The notes: generated by a model from the letters alone, not told the origin. DNA of 64,000 nt from Hellea sp039977295 (GCA_039977295.1 JBDWDN010000003.1:186001-250000); one strand, 5' to 3'. Shown: positions 24,401 through 29,286, counted from the first letter of the stretch. Translations and numbers: made by a program.

Positions 24401-27400
24401 GGCGAGGCTCATATCTGGCGCAGGCGCGTCAACCGTGACTGTTTCATCTGCTGTTTCAGGCGTGAATGTCCCGCTTGGGGGAGTCGCAGTGACCGTAGCC
24501 GTATTTGTAATATCTGTGCCCGCGTCAATATCGTCTTGCGTGACGGTATATGTGGCCGTGAAAGTAACGCTTTGCCCAATTGCAAGGTTTGCGGAGGCTG
24601 GCGTGATGGCGCTGAGTGCCCCGCTACCGCTATGAACGTCGGAAACAGATACATTCGTCAAAGAGACGTTGCCTGTATTCGTAACAGCATAGCTATAGGT
24701 GATGACATCGCCGGCTTGGACATCAGTCGTGTCAGAGGCCGATTTAACGAAGTCAACATCTGGCGTAGGCGCTTGCGTGGTTACGGATTCGTCGGCCGTA
24801 ACCGGGGTATATGTTCCGCCGGCAGGAACCGCAGCGGCAGTCGCCGTATTCGTAATCGCAGTGCCCGCATCAATATCATCTTGCGTGACAGTATAGGTCG
24901 CGCTGAACGTCGCGCTATCGCCAACAGCGAGAGTCGCAATGGAGGCTGGCGCGATCGCCGACAGCGCGCCCGTCCCAGAATGCGCGTCCGAAATCGATAC
25001 ATTCGTCATAGTGACGTTACCGCTATTGGTGACGTTATAATTATAGGTGATGACATCACCTGCTTGTACATCGTTATCTACAGAAGCTATTTTTGAGAGC
25101 GTTAAGGCAGGCGCTGGCGTTTCAACGGTGACCGTTTCGTCATCCGTGGAAGGTGTATATGTCCCGCCCGTTGGTGTTGCATTAGCCGTGGCCATATTCG
25201 TAACATCGTTGCCGGCATCGATATCATCTTGCGTAATCGTATAGGTCGCTGTGAAAGTTGCGCTATCGCCGACAGCTAAGCTTGCAACGGAGGCGGGGCT
25301 AAAGGCCGATAAGGCGCCAGAGCCAGAATGAACATCTGAAATACTGACAGCATTGAGGGTTACATTGCCGGTGTTTTCGACGACGTAGGTATATGTGATG
25401 ACATCACCTTCTTGAACGTCTGATGTATCCGAAGCGGTTTTACTTAGCGTAGACGCAGGGGCCTGCGCTTCGACGGCGACGCTCTCATCCGCTGTCGCCG
25501 CTGGCAATGTCCCTTGAGCCGGCGTAGCCGATAAGGTCGCGGTATTAGTGATGGCAGCGCCCGCATCAATATCGTCTTGTGTGATTGGGTAAGTCGCTGT
25601 GAAATCAACCGAATCGCCAACTGCGAGGGTGGCAACAGTCGCGGGAGAAATCGCAGATAAAGGTCCATTGCCGCCATGAGCGTCGGCGACGCTCAGGTCT
25701 GTGAGCGTAACATTGCCTGTATTCGTAACGCTATAAGTATAGGTTACTATATCACCCTCTTGGAGATCAGTGTCATTTGAGGCTGTTTTAGTAAATGTCG
25801 TTGCGGGCGCCGGCGCGATCAAATCAACGCTTTCATCCGCTGTGGGCGGCGTGAAGCTGCCGCCAGCGGGCGTCGCAGCGGCGGTCGCGGTGTTTGTAAT
25901 AGCAACACCAGCATCAATATCCTCTTGGGTTATGGTGTAATCGGCGGTGAAAGTCTGCGAAGCGCCCGGTAACATCACAGCCACAGTCGCAGGCGTGATA
26001 GGTTCTAATGTGCCAGCGCCTTCATGCACATCTGACACACTCACATTTGTCAAAGAAACATTACCCGTATTTGTGAAAACATAGGTGTAGGTGATGACAT
26101 CACCGACTTCGGCATCGGCCGTTTTTGAGGCCGTTTTTGTCAAGGTAGAATTCGGGTTTGTTGCGATCACGCCAACAGATTCATTCGCTGTCGGCGGTGT
26201 GTAAGTTCCCCGCGGGGCCGTGGCATTCCCTGTCGCGATATTCGTAATCGGAACGCCCGCATCGATATCGGCTTGCGTCATAGTATAATCTGCGGTGAAT
26301 GTTTGCGTTCCGCCCGGAGCGATGGAGGCGACATTTGCCGGTGTTATGGGACCTAATGTTCCTGTGCCTTGATGGACGTCGGAGACGCTCACATCGGTTA
26401 AAGTTACGTCGCCCGTATTGGTGAAGACATAAGTATAAGTTACAACGTCACCTTCTTCGAGGTCAGTGTCATCCGACGCGGTTTTAGTAAGCGTTGAGGC
26501 GGGCGTTGCAGTGCCCATTGCAACGGTTTCATCTGCGGTTTTATCAGCTAGAGTGCCGCCCGCAGGGGTAAAGCTTGCTGTGGCGGTATTGGCGACATCG
26601 ACGCCAGCATCAAAATCCGCTTGTGTGATGACATATGTCGCTGTGAAAGTTTGTGTTGTATTTGGCGCGATAGACGCGCTTGCTGGCGCGATCGCGGATA
26701 ATGTTCCTGATCCGCCATGCGCATCTGTAAGGCTAACATCATTTAAGGTCACATTACCGGTATTCTCGACGGTATAAGTATAAGTGACCGTGTCGCCTTC
26801 TTCCAAATCAGCATCGGGAGAAGCGATTTTGGAGAACAAGGCCTCTGGTGTTGGCGCGGTAATAGAAATCGATTCATCAGCCGTTGGCGCTGTAATTGCG
26901 CCCCGCTTGGGCGTTGAATTGGCTGTCGCCGTATTATCTATTGTCCCGCCAGCATCAATGTCCGCTTGGGTGACGGTATAGCTCGCTGTGAAAACTTGTA
27001 TATCATTTGGGGCGAAGTCATCAACGCTTGCGGGCGCCGGCGCCGTTAATGTTCCAGCACCGTCATGAACGTCCGTAATATTGACATTATCTAATGTGAT
27101 ATTGCCAGTATTTTGAACCGTATAAGTATAGGTGATAACATCACCTTCTTCGACATCCATATCTTTGGACGCAACTTTTGTAATTGTGATTGAGTTATCC
27201 GCAGCAGGGCCTGGAATCGTCAATGTACCCGACACGCTGCCGAGCTGACCTTCTGACGGATTGGCCGTAACTTCCGCCGTATTTACGAAAACAATATCAT
27301 TATCGATATTGGACTGCGTGACTGTGTGAGACGCCGTGCAGGTCATATTCGCGCCGCTGACCAGCGAGGTTTGCGGGCATGACATCGTGCCTGTGATGAA

Positions 27401-28378
27401 AGTATCGGTCACAACGATATTATTTAATGTAACAGAGCCGATATTCGTGACTAAGAAACTGTATTCGATGATATCGCCGACAGCGTCATAGCTCGCCCGA
27501 TTTGCTGTTTTTTCAATCGAAACACCTGGTGCGACTTCCGGGGAACCTGTGGCGTCAGCCCCATCGCGAAAATACCATCTATTATCATTAGGGTCGGTAT
27601 CACGAATAGCAGGGATCGTTTCGCCGCGCGTTAGGATATCATTTAGCAATCCTGGAGCGCCTGTTAAGTCAAACCATCCGGTCGTTGTTTCGCCATTGAC
27701 TGATCCAGCGCGGAAATCATTTCGAAAACATGGTTCAAAGCCATAAGATGTGTCGCCCGCCATATTTGTGCGCTCGGCATTTGGACCTGTCAGGCTGCTG
27801 ACGGTTATCCCGTTAAGCAAGAAAGACAGATTGTTCTCATCAAAGTCGCGCCCTATGTTCCCCACAGCAGAACAACTATCAGCGTCACGCACTGTAAGCC
27901 TTGCATAACCTTCAGCAATTGAACCGCCAAAATAATCAGAACAGCTAACGGTTCCGCAATTAAGGGCCTGCGCCGGACCTAGTTGGAAAATTTCATTTGA
28001 AAGCGCCCCAGACGTCGGGTCTCCTGGCGCTGGGTGTTGTGGGCTTCGGAATCCGACTGGCGTTCCGGATGTCTGAAATCCGTCGAACTGTGTAGAGGGG
28101 TTCACAAATTGATAATAAAGATTCCCATTGGCGCCTACTAAGACAACCATTGTCCCGCCAACTGGGGGGTAGGTAACGGGAATGGGGCCGTTTCCGCCCG
28201 GAACAGTCTCCGTATAAGATGTCGCTAACGCTTCCATGCCCGCGACAGAGGTCGCCAATACAATCATTGTGCCCGAGAGCAGCCTTGACAGGCGTTTGCT
28301 CGGCTTAGGGCCAGATAGCCCTTTCGGCAATGCCGGCTTTATAAGGGTTTTCAATTTTTTTGTAATTGTGGTCAGCAT
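6791..28378 (-). CDS. Giant repeat surface protein with C-terminal outer-membrane beta-barrel
   Basis: About 7,195 residues. I chose the ATG at 28378, which has GGAAG six bases upstream; a GTG at 28417 in the same frame lacks a Shine-Dalgarno. Order of parts: a long basic N-region then a hydrophobic core (signal peptide of about 54 residues ending EALA); a head domain with Cys residues and sites such as CSDYFGG; 44 tandem DUF11/DUF7507-type Ig-like domains (12773-27520); three longer DUF11-like domains with a thrombospondin-3-like calcium segment (DTDGDGVPD, about 12240-12330); an SdrD-B-like domain (DDVNHNGYPDDGE, near 10900); a low-complexity Asp/Arg/Gly part; and a beta-barrel (about 6791-9420) whose last residue is Phe. 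Likely a cell-surface stalk or adhesin exported by Sec and anchored by its own barrel. No secretion partner gene is adjacent. Whether the stalk faces outside is inferred. Confidence 0.93.
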   Translation of the reverse strand: MLTTITKKLKTLIKPALPKGLSGPKPSKRLSRLLSGTMIVLATSVAGMEALATSYTETVPGGNGPIPVTYPPVGGTMVVLVGANGNLYYQFVNPSTQFDGFQTSGTPVGFRSPQHPAPGDPTSGALSNEIFQLGPAQALNCGTVSCSDYFGGSIAEGYARLTVRDADSCSAVGNIGRDFDENNLSFLLNGITVSSLTGPNAERTNMAGDTSYGFEPCFRNDFRAGSVNGETTTGWFDLTGAPGLLNDILTRGETIPAIRDTDPNDNRWYFRDGADATGSPEVAPGVSIEKTANRASYDAVGDIIEYSFLVTNIGSVTLNNIVVTDTFITGTMSCPQTSLVSGANMTCTASHTVTQSNIDNDIVFVNTAEVTANPSEGQLGSVSGTLTIPGPAADNSITITKVASKDMDVEEGDVITYTYTVQNTGNITLDNVNITDVHDGAGTLTAPAPASVDDFAPNDIQVFTASYTVTQADIDAGGTIDNTATANSTPKRGAITAPTADESISITAPTPEALFSKIASPDADLEEGDTVTYTYTVENTGNVTLNDVSLTDAHGGSGTLSAIAPASASIAPNTTQTFTATYVITQADFDAGVDVANTATASFTPAGGTLADKTADETVAMGTATPASTLTKTASDDTDLEEGDVVTYTYVFTNTGDVTLTDVSVSDVHQGTGTLGPITPANVASIAPGGTQTFTADYTMTQADIDAGVPITNIATGNATAPRGTYTPPTANESVGVIATNPNSTLTKTASKTADAEVGDVITYTYVFTNTGNVSLTNVSVSDVHEGAGTLEPITPATVAVMLPGASQTFTADYTITQEDIDAGVAITNTATAAATPAGGSFTPPTADESVDLIAPAPATTFTKTASNDTDLQEGDIVTYTYSVTNTGNVTLTDLSVADAHGGNGPLSAISPATVATLAVGDSVDFTATYPITQDDIDAGAAITNTATLSATPAQGTLPAATADESVAVEAQAPASTLSKTASDTSDVQEGDVITYTYVVENTGNVTLNAVSISDVHSGSGALSAFSPASVASLAVGDSATFTATYTITQDDIDAGNDVTNMATANATPTGGTYTPSTDDETVTVETPAPALTLSKIASVDNDVQAGDVITYNYNVTNSGNVTMTNVSISDAHSGTGALSAIAPASIATLAVGDSATFSATYTVTQDDIDAGTAITNTATAAAVPAGGTYTPVTADESVTTQAPTPDVDFVKSASDTTDVQAGDVITYSYAVTNTGNVSLTNVSVSDVHSGSGALSAITPASANLAIGQSVTFTATYTVTQDDIDAGTDITNTATVTATPPSGTFTPETADETVTVDAPAPDMSLAKTASDTSDVQEGDVITYTYAVVNTGNVTLTNVTISDVHSGSGTLSAISPASIASLAVGDSASFTATYTVTQADIDAGANITNTATGDATPAGGTFTPVTADETVTVDAPAPSLAMTKTPSQTSNVMAGDVITYTYSVTNDGNVTMSDVSVFDVHSGTGTLSAITPASVATLAVGDSVDFTATYTVTQDDIDAGTAITNTATADATPAGGSYAPVMADASVDLENPLPSATLAKTASDTSNVAVGDVITYSYVVANTGNVTLTDVTVSDVHSGSGTLSVFSPVSVATLAVGQSTTFTATYTVTQDDIDAGVDITNTASAAATPAGGSFTPPTDDETVTVEAPTPSLAMTKTPSQTSNAMVGDIVTYTYSVTNDGNVTMTNVSVSDVHSGTGTLSAITPASVASVAVGDSVDFTATYTVTQEDVDAGTPITNTATADATPEGGSYTPVTADAVVAIEASAPLASLTKTASDTTDVEVGDVITYSYVVANTGNVTLTDVSVSDVHSGSGTLSAFSPASVATLAVGDSTTFTATYTVTQDDIDAGTDITNTASAAATPAGGTFVPPTDDETVTVDAPAPDMSLAKTASDTSDVQEGDVITYTYAVVNTGNVTLTNVTISDVHSGSGTLSAISPASIASLAVGDSASFTATYTVTQADIDAGTNITNTATGDATPAGGTFTPVTADETVTVDAPAPSLAMTKTPSQTSNAMVGDVITYTYSVTNDGNVTMSNVSVSDAHSGTGTLSAITPAFVATLAVGDSVDFTATYTVTQDDIDAGTAITNTATADATPAGGSYTPVTADASVDLAGPAPAASLTKTASDTSDVQAGDVITYSYVVANTGNVTLTDVTVSDVHSGSGTLSAFSPASVATLAVGDSTTFTATYTVTQDDIDAGTDITNTASAAATPAGGTFTPPTDDETVTVEGPAPAMTLAKTASETTNATVGDVITYTYAIENTGNVTMDFVSITDAHNGSGTLSAITPGAINDFAPGAIASFTATYTITQADVDAGGDITNEATLNAVPERGTYTPVTDTEAVSTQDPAPEMTVAKSASQTSDAAVGDIITYTYVVENTGNVTMTNVSISDAHSGTGTLSAFTPANVPSMAVGAIETFTATYTVTQADVDAGTDITNTATVNAVPASGSYTPATDDETVSTDAGAPEITFTKAASDTSDVQVGDIITYTYTAQNTGNVTINNVSVSDVHSGTGTLSAITPATVATLNVGQTVSFTASYAVTQADIDAGTPITNEATVTGTPSQGTLPVTTADETVGTEDGSPSLSFDKRAVEMNFAAVGDIISYEYDVENTGNVTISGLTVSDDKIATINCPVTTLAPGETTTCTADYAVTQDDLNAGSVTNIASIDGTPTGGTLTPPTDTETVGGTQSPAFILAKTAVDTNFDMVGDTISYEYLVTNSGNVEITDIAVADDKIASVSCPVTTLMPTESVTCTGVYSVTQDDIDAGFVTNIADATGTPAGGTLASAGDTETVNGTQSPALTTVKTALTTEFTMVGDTLDYEYLVTNTGNTTITDAITVDDDKIAAPIMVSCPALPSGGLIPNGSVTCTASYAVTQADLDAGFVTNIASATDGNVTSPTDDATVDGIQTPAMTIAKAAIETDYTAVGDILNYEYTVTNTGNVLISDLVVTDDLIDTVICNVAAIGNGDANLDPAEVVICTASYEVTQADLDNGSVTNNAAADGTPAGGALTPPTTSATVDAEQAPSLTMVKTAGETDFNTVGDVLTYEYEVTNTGNVFISDIVVTDDKIAAVVCDVPAIGNNDANLDPAEIVICTADYTVTQDDIDAGAVINIASATGTPAGGDLTDAEATETVDADQNPAMETVKTATDVNFELPGDVTTYEYVVTNTGNTTLTDPITVTDNRIDVVDCPALPAGGLVPGATLTCTATYTATQADLDAGSVTNLASASDGSTTSPQTSETIPADQAPALSVVKTPQFSDFTMVGEIVDYSFAITNEGNVTLTGTTTIEDDKIGTINCFVGNIVPGATETCTASYAITQADVDAGFVTNQAYAQNGSLISTPVDATVDATQTPSIGFTKRATTASFVNAGDVINYEFDVNNTGNVTLTGISISDDLIAIVSCPQTILLPTETMVCSASYSVTQDDVDAGFVTNNASATGNPPNGEPPVNTPSSDTVDSDPMPAITFEKRAVTAGFSNVGDILSFEFDVANTGSVTLANIVITDDLIAAVSCPRTSLAPTETMVCSANYTVTQDDVNAGFVTNNASLEADLPNGDPLPPTPGTATVDGTQTPSMTIDKSAVDTSYASIGDVLDYTYLVRNTGNVNITNISVTDDLIPSLSCPASALAPGEEFTCTGSYTVTQDDLDNGSVTNIATANGTPAGGTLPPVTDQVTVDADQAPALTTVKTATTSDYDAVGDTVNYDYVVTNSGNTTITDPISVSDDKIASVSCPALPSGGLLPGQSISCSATYVVTQADLDNGSVTNIATSTDGSVTSPPVDETVDAAQTPSLSMTKTATPQSFDAVGDTVNYNYVITNTGNVTITDALTVSDDRIASVTCSALPAGGLAPGGTLTCTGTDIITQDDLDNGFVTNTATATNGSVTTPPVSETVTADQTPSLAIVKNALSTDFANVGDLVDYEYLVTNTGNVTITDNVTVSDDKISSVSCPALPGGSLAPGASITCTATYSVTQDDIDNGSVTNIASASIPGATSPPATETVGAVQTPELSITKTAGQASFSAVGDVLSYDYLVRNTGNVTLTGAITVADDRISSVACPSLPMAGLAPNETLTCSATYVVTQADIDAGEVLNIASASNGGTTSPTDSVTVEADQAPALTTIKSALSSTYNMPGQMIDYEYEVINSGNTTITDPISVSDNKIPNVTCPALPASGLIPGASITCTGTYEVTQEDVDNGDVENFATSTDGNVTSPPVSKKVFATRVSTLTIEKSATDVNFTLPGDITTYEYVVTNTGNVTITDPISVDDNLISNVVCPALPAGGLLPSASITCTAEYVVTQDNLDVGVVTNIATATDGTITSAPDSETIPANENPAIELRKASDDVSYNFVGQILTYSYEIENTGNVTLTMDFEINDNKIGTFICFNGNLIPGQIETCSATYEVTQADIDNGSVTNDAYVMHSRASSPPVYVTIPAEQNPELDLVKTALTADFANVGDTLDYEFEVTNTGNTTITFPISVSDDRISDVMCPALPAGGLLPGASLTCTGTDTVTQADIDAGSVTNTASATDGFVTTDEEMASVNGVQTPSMSVNKIAGDSDFTMVGDTLDYTYIVTNDGNVTLTQPITIEDDRIGTITCPALPAGGLLPNQTLTCTATDTVTQDDLDAGFVTNTATATDGTTTSLPDDETVTGTQDPMLEIVKTANETEFSIAGDILTYDYVVTNTGNVTIIDPITVSDDKIATINCPALPADGLMPTQSITCTASYEVTQADIDAGSVTNIASATDGTTTSPTDDAVVGAAQAPELTVAKTAVTTEFNRVGDTLTYNFVVTNTGNVTITNAITISDDRIANVTCPALPAGGLLPGASVTCTGEDTVTQDDIDAGSVTNTASATDGTTTSGTVSETVTGDQETGLALDKVATSNNFTMIGDVLSYDYIVRNTGNVTLTDLVTIEDDKIGTITCPALPTGGLVPGATLTCSAEYSVTQEDIDAGEVINIATATSGGSTSAPDSATISGTQEPSLSIAKSTTATAFTNVGEIITYEYLVSNTGNVTITDPITVSDDKIETVVCPVLPEGLEPAGSLSCTADYAVTQADIDAGEVTNIAAASDGTTTSEPDSVTVDADVTNGLSIVKRAVTEGFSMPGDIVPYEYDVTNTGNATLTTLVTVEDDKIDDVICPALPATGLLPQAVLTCSADYEVTQDDIDAGFVTNIASASSGDTTSGDTSVTVDAMREPELTVTKSVSEILQVGGPIYDVTYQIVMENSGNVTLTELQLQDDLVAALTPSTVYTSPVAQISGFTGGTVNGDYDGVSDINLLSGDPQLAVGEAGIVTIIVRIDTTEGGPAAGNTAIGQSPDLPEDVPSNDPTITPDTEGDINPTPVFIIDTDGDGVPDNLESPTEDRDGDGIPDAEDYDPTGYFYCEENGSILTGGGISVSGPRGVNNSVGTANDIVIVRDGSDGYFQFYVTSPGRYTLIPDYPASGVPSTSRQVETVSLDATSLLPANPAILGSSEVGGSGELADASLEANPKFYFEFDFEAGDPSILMNNIPMQHCGSSELSLAKSVLGEPITQEDGRQLVTYSFDISNTGQTLINAVQISDDLGDVYGDDNVVINSNEITTEPAGFAGDVNAAYNGVTEITVLDGLGSLAVGEAMSVQLQALVAPETASTFINKATVQGANPLTGALVSADDTASIELIPSAKVNDLIVRKTARPRTVQIGDPVLYTIDVTNSGIGTISNIDIVDNIPAGFAYIPNSATVSDGVTSVSIEPTLADRLSLSWTVDTVNASPLDYLAPGETLSVNLRLLAGPNVEFGAHENQAFAENRDTGERSDIATAIVDYIPEPSFDCTPVIGRVYDDVNHNGYPDDGEAGLPAVRLVTVNGDIITTDEYGRYHIPCAIIANSERGSNFLLKTDVRTLPLGYSPTTENPRVVRATRGKFVKMNFGAAHRAKLRVDLFAADFDDVTGEIAYTSQLRIRQVLEESVTADRAILVYHADDLEEVDIAQSALKRALKLVKSLAPKQFKDIAMEASWGDAKAFTRDDVPASGQLFDRPSGDSNRDRIAFFANDNGRLERTDADEFGDRAQGREAGLRGDRGSEALEGDTRRATNSFGGRRDNGEAESARPGRLMRWVGWGNKTSSYAEGMEIETTTTALDIVKRLNTQANIVAGPTGRVIRAEGYWNYDAFIERAELRIFDADKSTRGEPVSKADFVNGEVTLNVNTDMGPSQNTPEMMVYVLRAYDADGSFDETAPKTLRLGDAEFDLTEEEWANEARTAFGQNSLLKDNIRVRGGSVRVYGRNVPGQTVRVMGQNITVDEDGKFVSEQILPTGEQSIEVNVAGENGTENRILRSVDVKNKDTFYVAQIEATIGQNITEDASGDRSFEEGRVAFYLRSRLNDRWAVTATADTGEAEIENLFSGLDDKDLGQLLRRLDPERFYPTYGDDSTIEQDAPTSGKFYLRVERDDDYALWGNYQTNFNDTEFARVQRTLYGAKLHWDENGNPTKFGDDRTRLTAFIAEGGSRQGRDELRGTGGSVYYLRNGDIGIGSEILRVETRDSISGLVIESRRLAYGSDYDMDFIQGRVILNQPLGSTGDDGRLFRDGSQSGNETILVIDYEFTPVFGASDDAAVYGARGSRWFGDHVKLGATYNHDTDGGAESDLYEVDLTLQYAAGTYIKGEVAKTKGLGVQTFRSIDGGFTYNPLSRGGLANDNSAMGYAVEAAVDFNEIDGINLDGNSYAYWRKREAGFAGYAESTNQTIEQFGGGVNLELSEALSMTARADVSDDKTQGTNSFAEARLDYKATENLTATIGASFSDDLRGNSGTSLGGRVDYEFGDESKVYAYGQVGIEGDNQRTTDRVGVGAEVRLSKKILGGGEVSTGEDGLGARASLRYQYEDGDEYYLAYDLPLNAQAQSNLGTFNFGARRRYSDSLSVYGEERLQFNDTGVNGVTHAYGLDYKPGNWNFGLSGEVGRVDNLDREAFSASVGFASDRMKAGVTGEWREDENIDTGDERRTWLLRSTASYLASEELRLQGKFNLAFSDQSRPDADLGPQSFNEAEFKEASIAAAYRPIWDDRFNMLAKLVWLEDLSPTSQRFNGETLNYRQKSTIASVDASYDVAPKWTLGGKYAYRAGSVTSNRDSLDFTKSEAQLGVLRLDYHATHKWDAVLEGRILDIGNGTITRKGGLAGVYRHVNDNAKIGVGVTWGGIEEEYLAATGDKDDIGWYLNVIGKF
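12773..20584 (-). repeat. Class B tandem domains: 24 repeats of about 108 residues with Cys pair
   Basis: Repeats 21-44 of the giant protein, counted by eye from the translation. The consensus runs KTA...F..VGD...Y.Y.VTNTGNVTIT, then SDDKI..V.CPALPAGGLLPG..LTCTA.Y.VTQ.D.DAG.VTNIASA. Nearly every copy has two cysteines about 18-20 residues apart in a CP...TC arrangement, most likely a disulfide inside each domain. The block length (7,812 bp) agrees with 24 copies; two copies carry a 7-residue insert. Confidence 0.9.
20585..27520 (-). repeat. Class A tandem domains: 20 repeats of about 116 residues, mostly Cys-free
   Basis: Repeats 1-20 of the giant protein. Repeat 1 is shorter (about 109 residues) and has a cysteine pair like class B. 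Repeats 2-20 are almost all 116 residues (348 bp) and lack cysteine; where class B has CP...TC they have SDVHSGSGTLSAI followed by LAVGDS..FTATYTVTQDDIDAG. Each copy ends with a Pro/Thr linker and DETV. The block is 6,936 bp, which fits 109 + 19 x 116 residues. Confidence 0.9.
21629..24412 (-). repeat. Three-repeat module duplicated at a 1,740-bp offset
   Basis: Repeats 10-12 (about 23369-24412) and 15-17 (about 21629-22672) are near-identical at the DNA level for roughly 1 kb and sit exactly 1,740 bp (five 348-bp units) apart. Repeats 10 and 15 differ at only one residue. Repeats 11, 13 and 16 share a KTPSQTSN start and 12, 14 and 17 share YVVANTGN, so the array grew by copying two- or three-repeat modules. 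Confidence 0.85.
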
Positions 28379-28795
28379 CTTATTCTTCCAGCTCAAAACA
28401 AACTTAACGCCCCACACGTCCGGGAACTGTGAAGAAATAGAGTAAACAAAACCATAAGATGTATAAAAAGCCTATATATTCATAGTTTGAATCATTTTGT
28501 TCATTTTGAGTTCATGTTTGTTAAAGATATTTCGATGAATATTCGAATTAAGTAATTGAAATAAATAGAGTAATATTATTACGAGTATATTCATCATTAA
28601 CTTATTTTTGCCTGAATAGATCAACAAATTAACGCTCAAGCGTATAAATTACTATTTAAAAGTGAGTTACGATATGAGAGCCATATACATTTCTTTCGTA
28701 AGGAATGGCATTAACGCGGTTTTTGATGGTTAATTTCGTTAAAGTTGTATATAGGCCGTCAAAATCGAGGTTTTGTGCGACCTGTTTACTCATTG

Positions 28796-28814
28796 GTTAC
28801 TTTTAGGAGGTAAC
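28796..28814. promoter_or_regulatory. Inverted-repeat operator upstream of hxlR-type gene
   Basis: GTTAC and GTAAC form a perfect inverted repeat separated by 9 bases, matching in style the TTAC...GTAA half-sites known for HxlR-family repressors such as YodB/HypR. It overlaps an AGGAGGT Shine-Dalgarno-like sequence and lies about 50 bp before the regulator's start, so autoregulation is likely. Confidence 0.45.
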
Positions 28815-28828
28815 TCTTCACACTCGGG

Positions 28829-28861
28829 ATGCGAGAATATGAATTCTTAGGACGATTCTAA
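28829..28861 (+). CDS. Possible 10-codon leader peptide
   Basis: An ATG opens a 10-codon frame that ends in TAA two bases before the HxlR start codon. A strong AGGAGG sits upstream, but 17 or so bases away, which is long. It may be a leader that couples translation to the regulator, or chance. Low confidence. Confidence 0.15.
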   Translation: MREYEFLGRF

Positions 28862-28863
28862 TA

Positions 28864-29262
28864 ATGTCTAAATTTCCCGGAATAGCGCCAGATATATTCT
28901 ATGATCTCGACTTCTGTCCGATACGGTCAGTTTTCAGCAGATTGGCCAATAAATGGAGCCTTTTGATCCTCACCCACCTAAATTTTGGGACTCACCGCTT
29001 CTCAGAGCTGCTGGCAGCTCTTCCTGATATATCCCAACGCATGCTGACGCAGAATTTACGCTCACTCGAGCGTGACGGGATGATTTCTCGCAAAGTCACA
29101 GCCTCTGTGCCGCCTCGCGTGGATTATAGCGTTACAGAGCTTGGGCGCTCATATTTGGAACATCTTGAAGGCATTCTGCACTGGAGCTTGAAAAATAGAC
29201 CTGCCATTGAGGCAAACCAGCTCTCTTACGATAATAGTAGCGTGATCCCAAAAACGGCGTAA
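28864..29262 (+). CDS. HxlR-family transcriptional regulator
   Basis: A 132-residue winged-helix regulator. The family signature is visible: FCPIRSVF with the conserved N-terminal cysteine (residue 18), then NKWSLLILTHL, FGTHRFSELLAALP, ISQRMLTQNLRSLERDGMI, and the wing PPRVDYSVTELG. HxlR proteins are dimeric DNA-binding repressors or activators that often sense oxidants or electrophiles through that cysteine. It is divergent from the giant surface-protein gene and the only regulator nearby, so it is the obvious candidate controller of it; this is inference. The inverted repeat upstream suggests it also controls itself. Confidence 0.9.
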   Translation: MSKFPGIAPDIFYDLDFCPIRSVFSRLANKWSLLILTHLNFGTHRFSELLAALPDISQRMLTQNLRSLERDGMISRKVTASVPPRVDYSVTELGRSYLEHLEGILHWSLKNRPAIEANQLSYDNSSVIPKTA

Positions 29263-29286
29263 CACCAGAGCAACATCAGGGCGTTA

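Larger units (their letters stand above)
28379..28863. promoter_or_regulatory. AT-rich divergent control region
   Basis: This 485-bp gap lies between the giant gene (minus) and the HxlR gene (plus) and is visibly much richer in A/T than its surroundings, with many short A and T tracts, as expected of bent promoter DNA. It holds a tandem TCATTTTG pair (28492-28508), the HxlR-type inverted repeat at 28796-28814, and the 8-mer GTTTACTC once on each strand (plus near 28784, minus at 28440-28447). I could not assign -35/-10 boxes with confidence. No gene is seen apart from a possible 10-codon leader at 28829. Confidence 0.55.

Noticed and set aside
12773..27520. Regular direct repeats that could suggest a CRISPR array
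   Set aside because: The units are 324-348 bp, coding, in frame, and without unique spacers; they are protein repeats.
12933..27746. Many plus-strand open frames of 60-270 codons inside the giant gene
   Set aside because: They repeat the same antisense pattern (for example VPPAG and PASISACVTV) at the repeat period and are reverse-strand shadows of the tandem domains.
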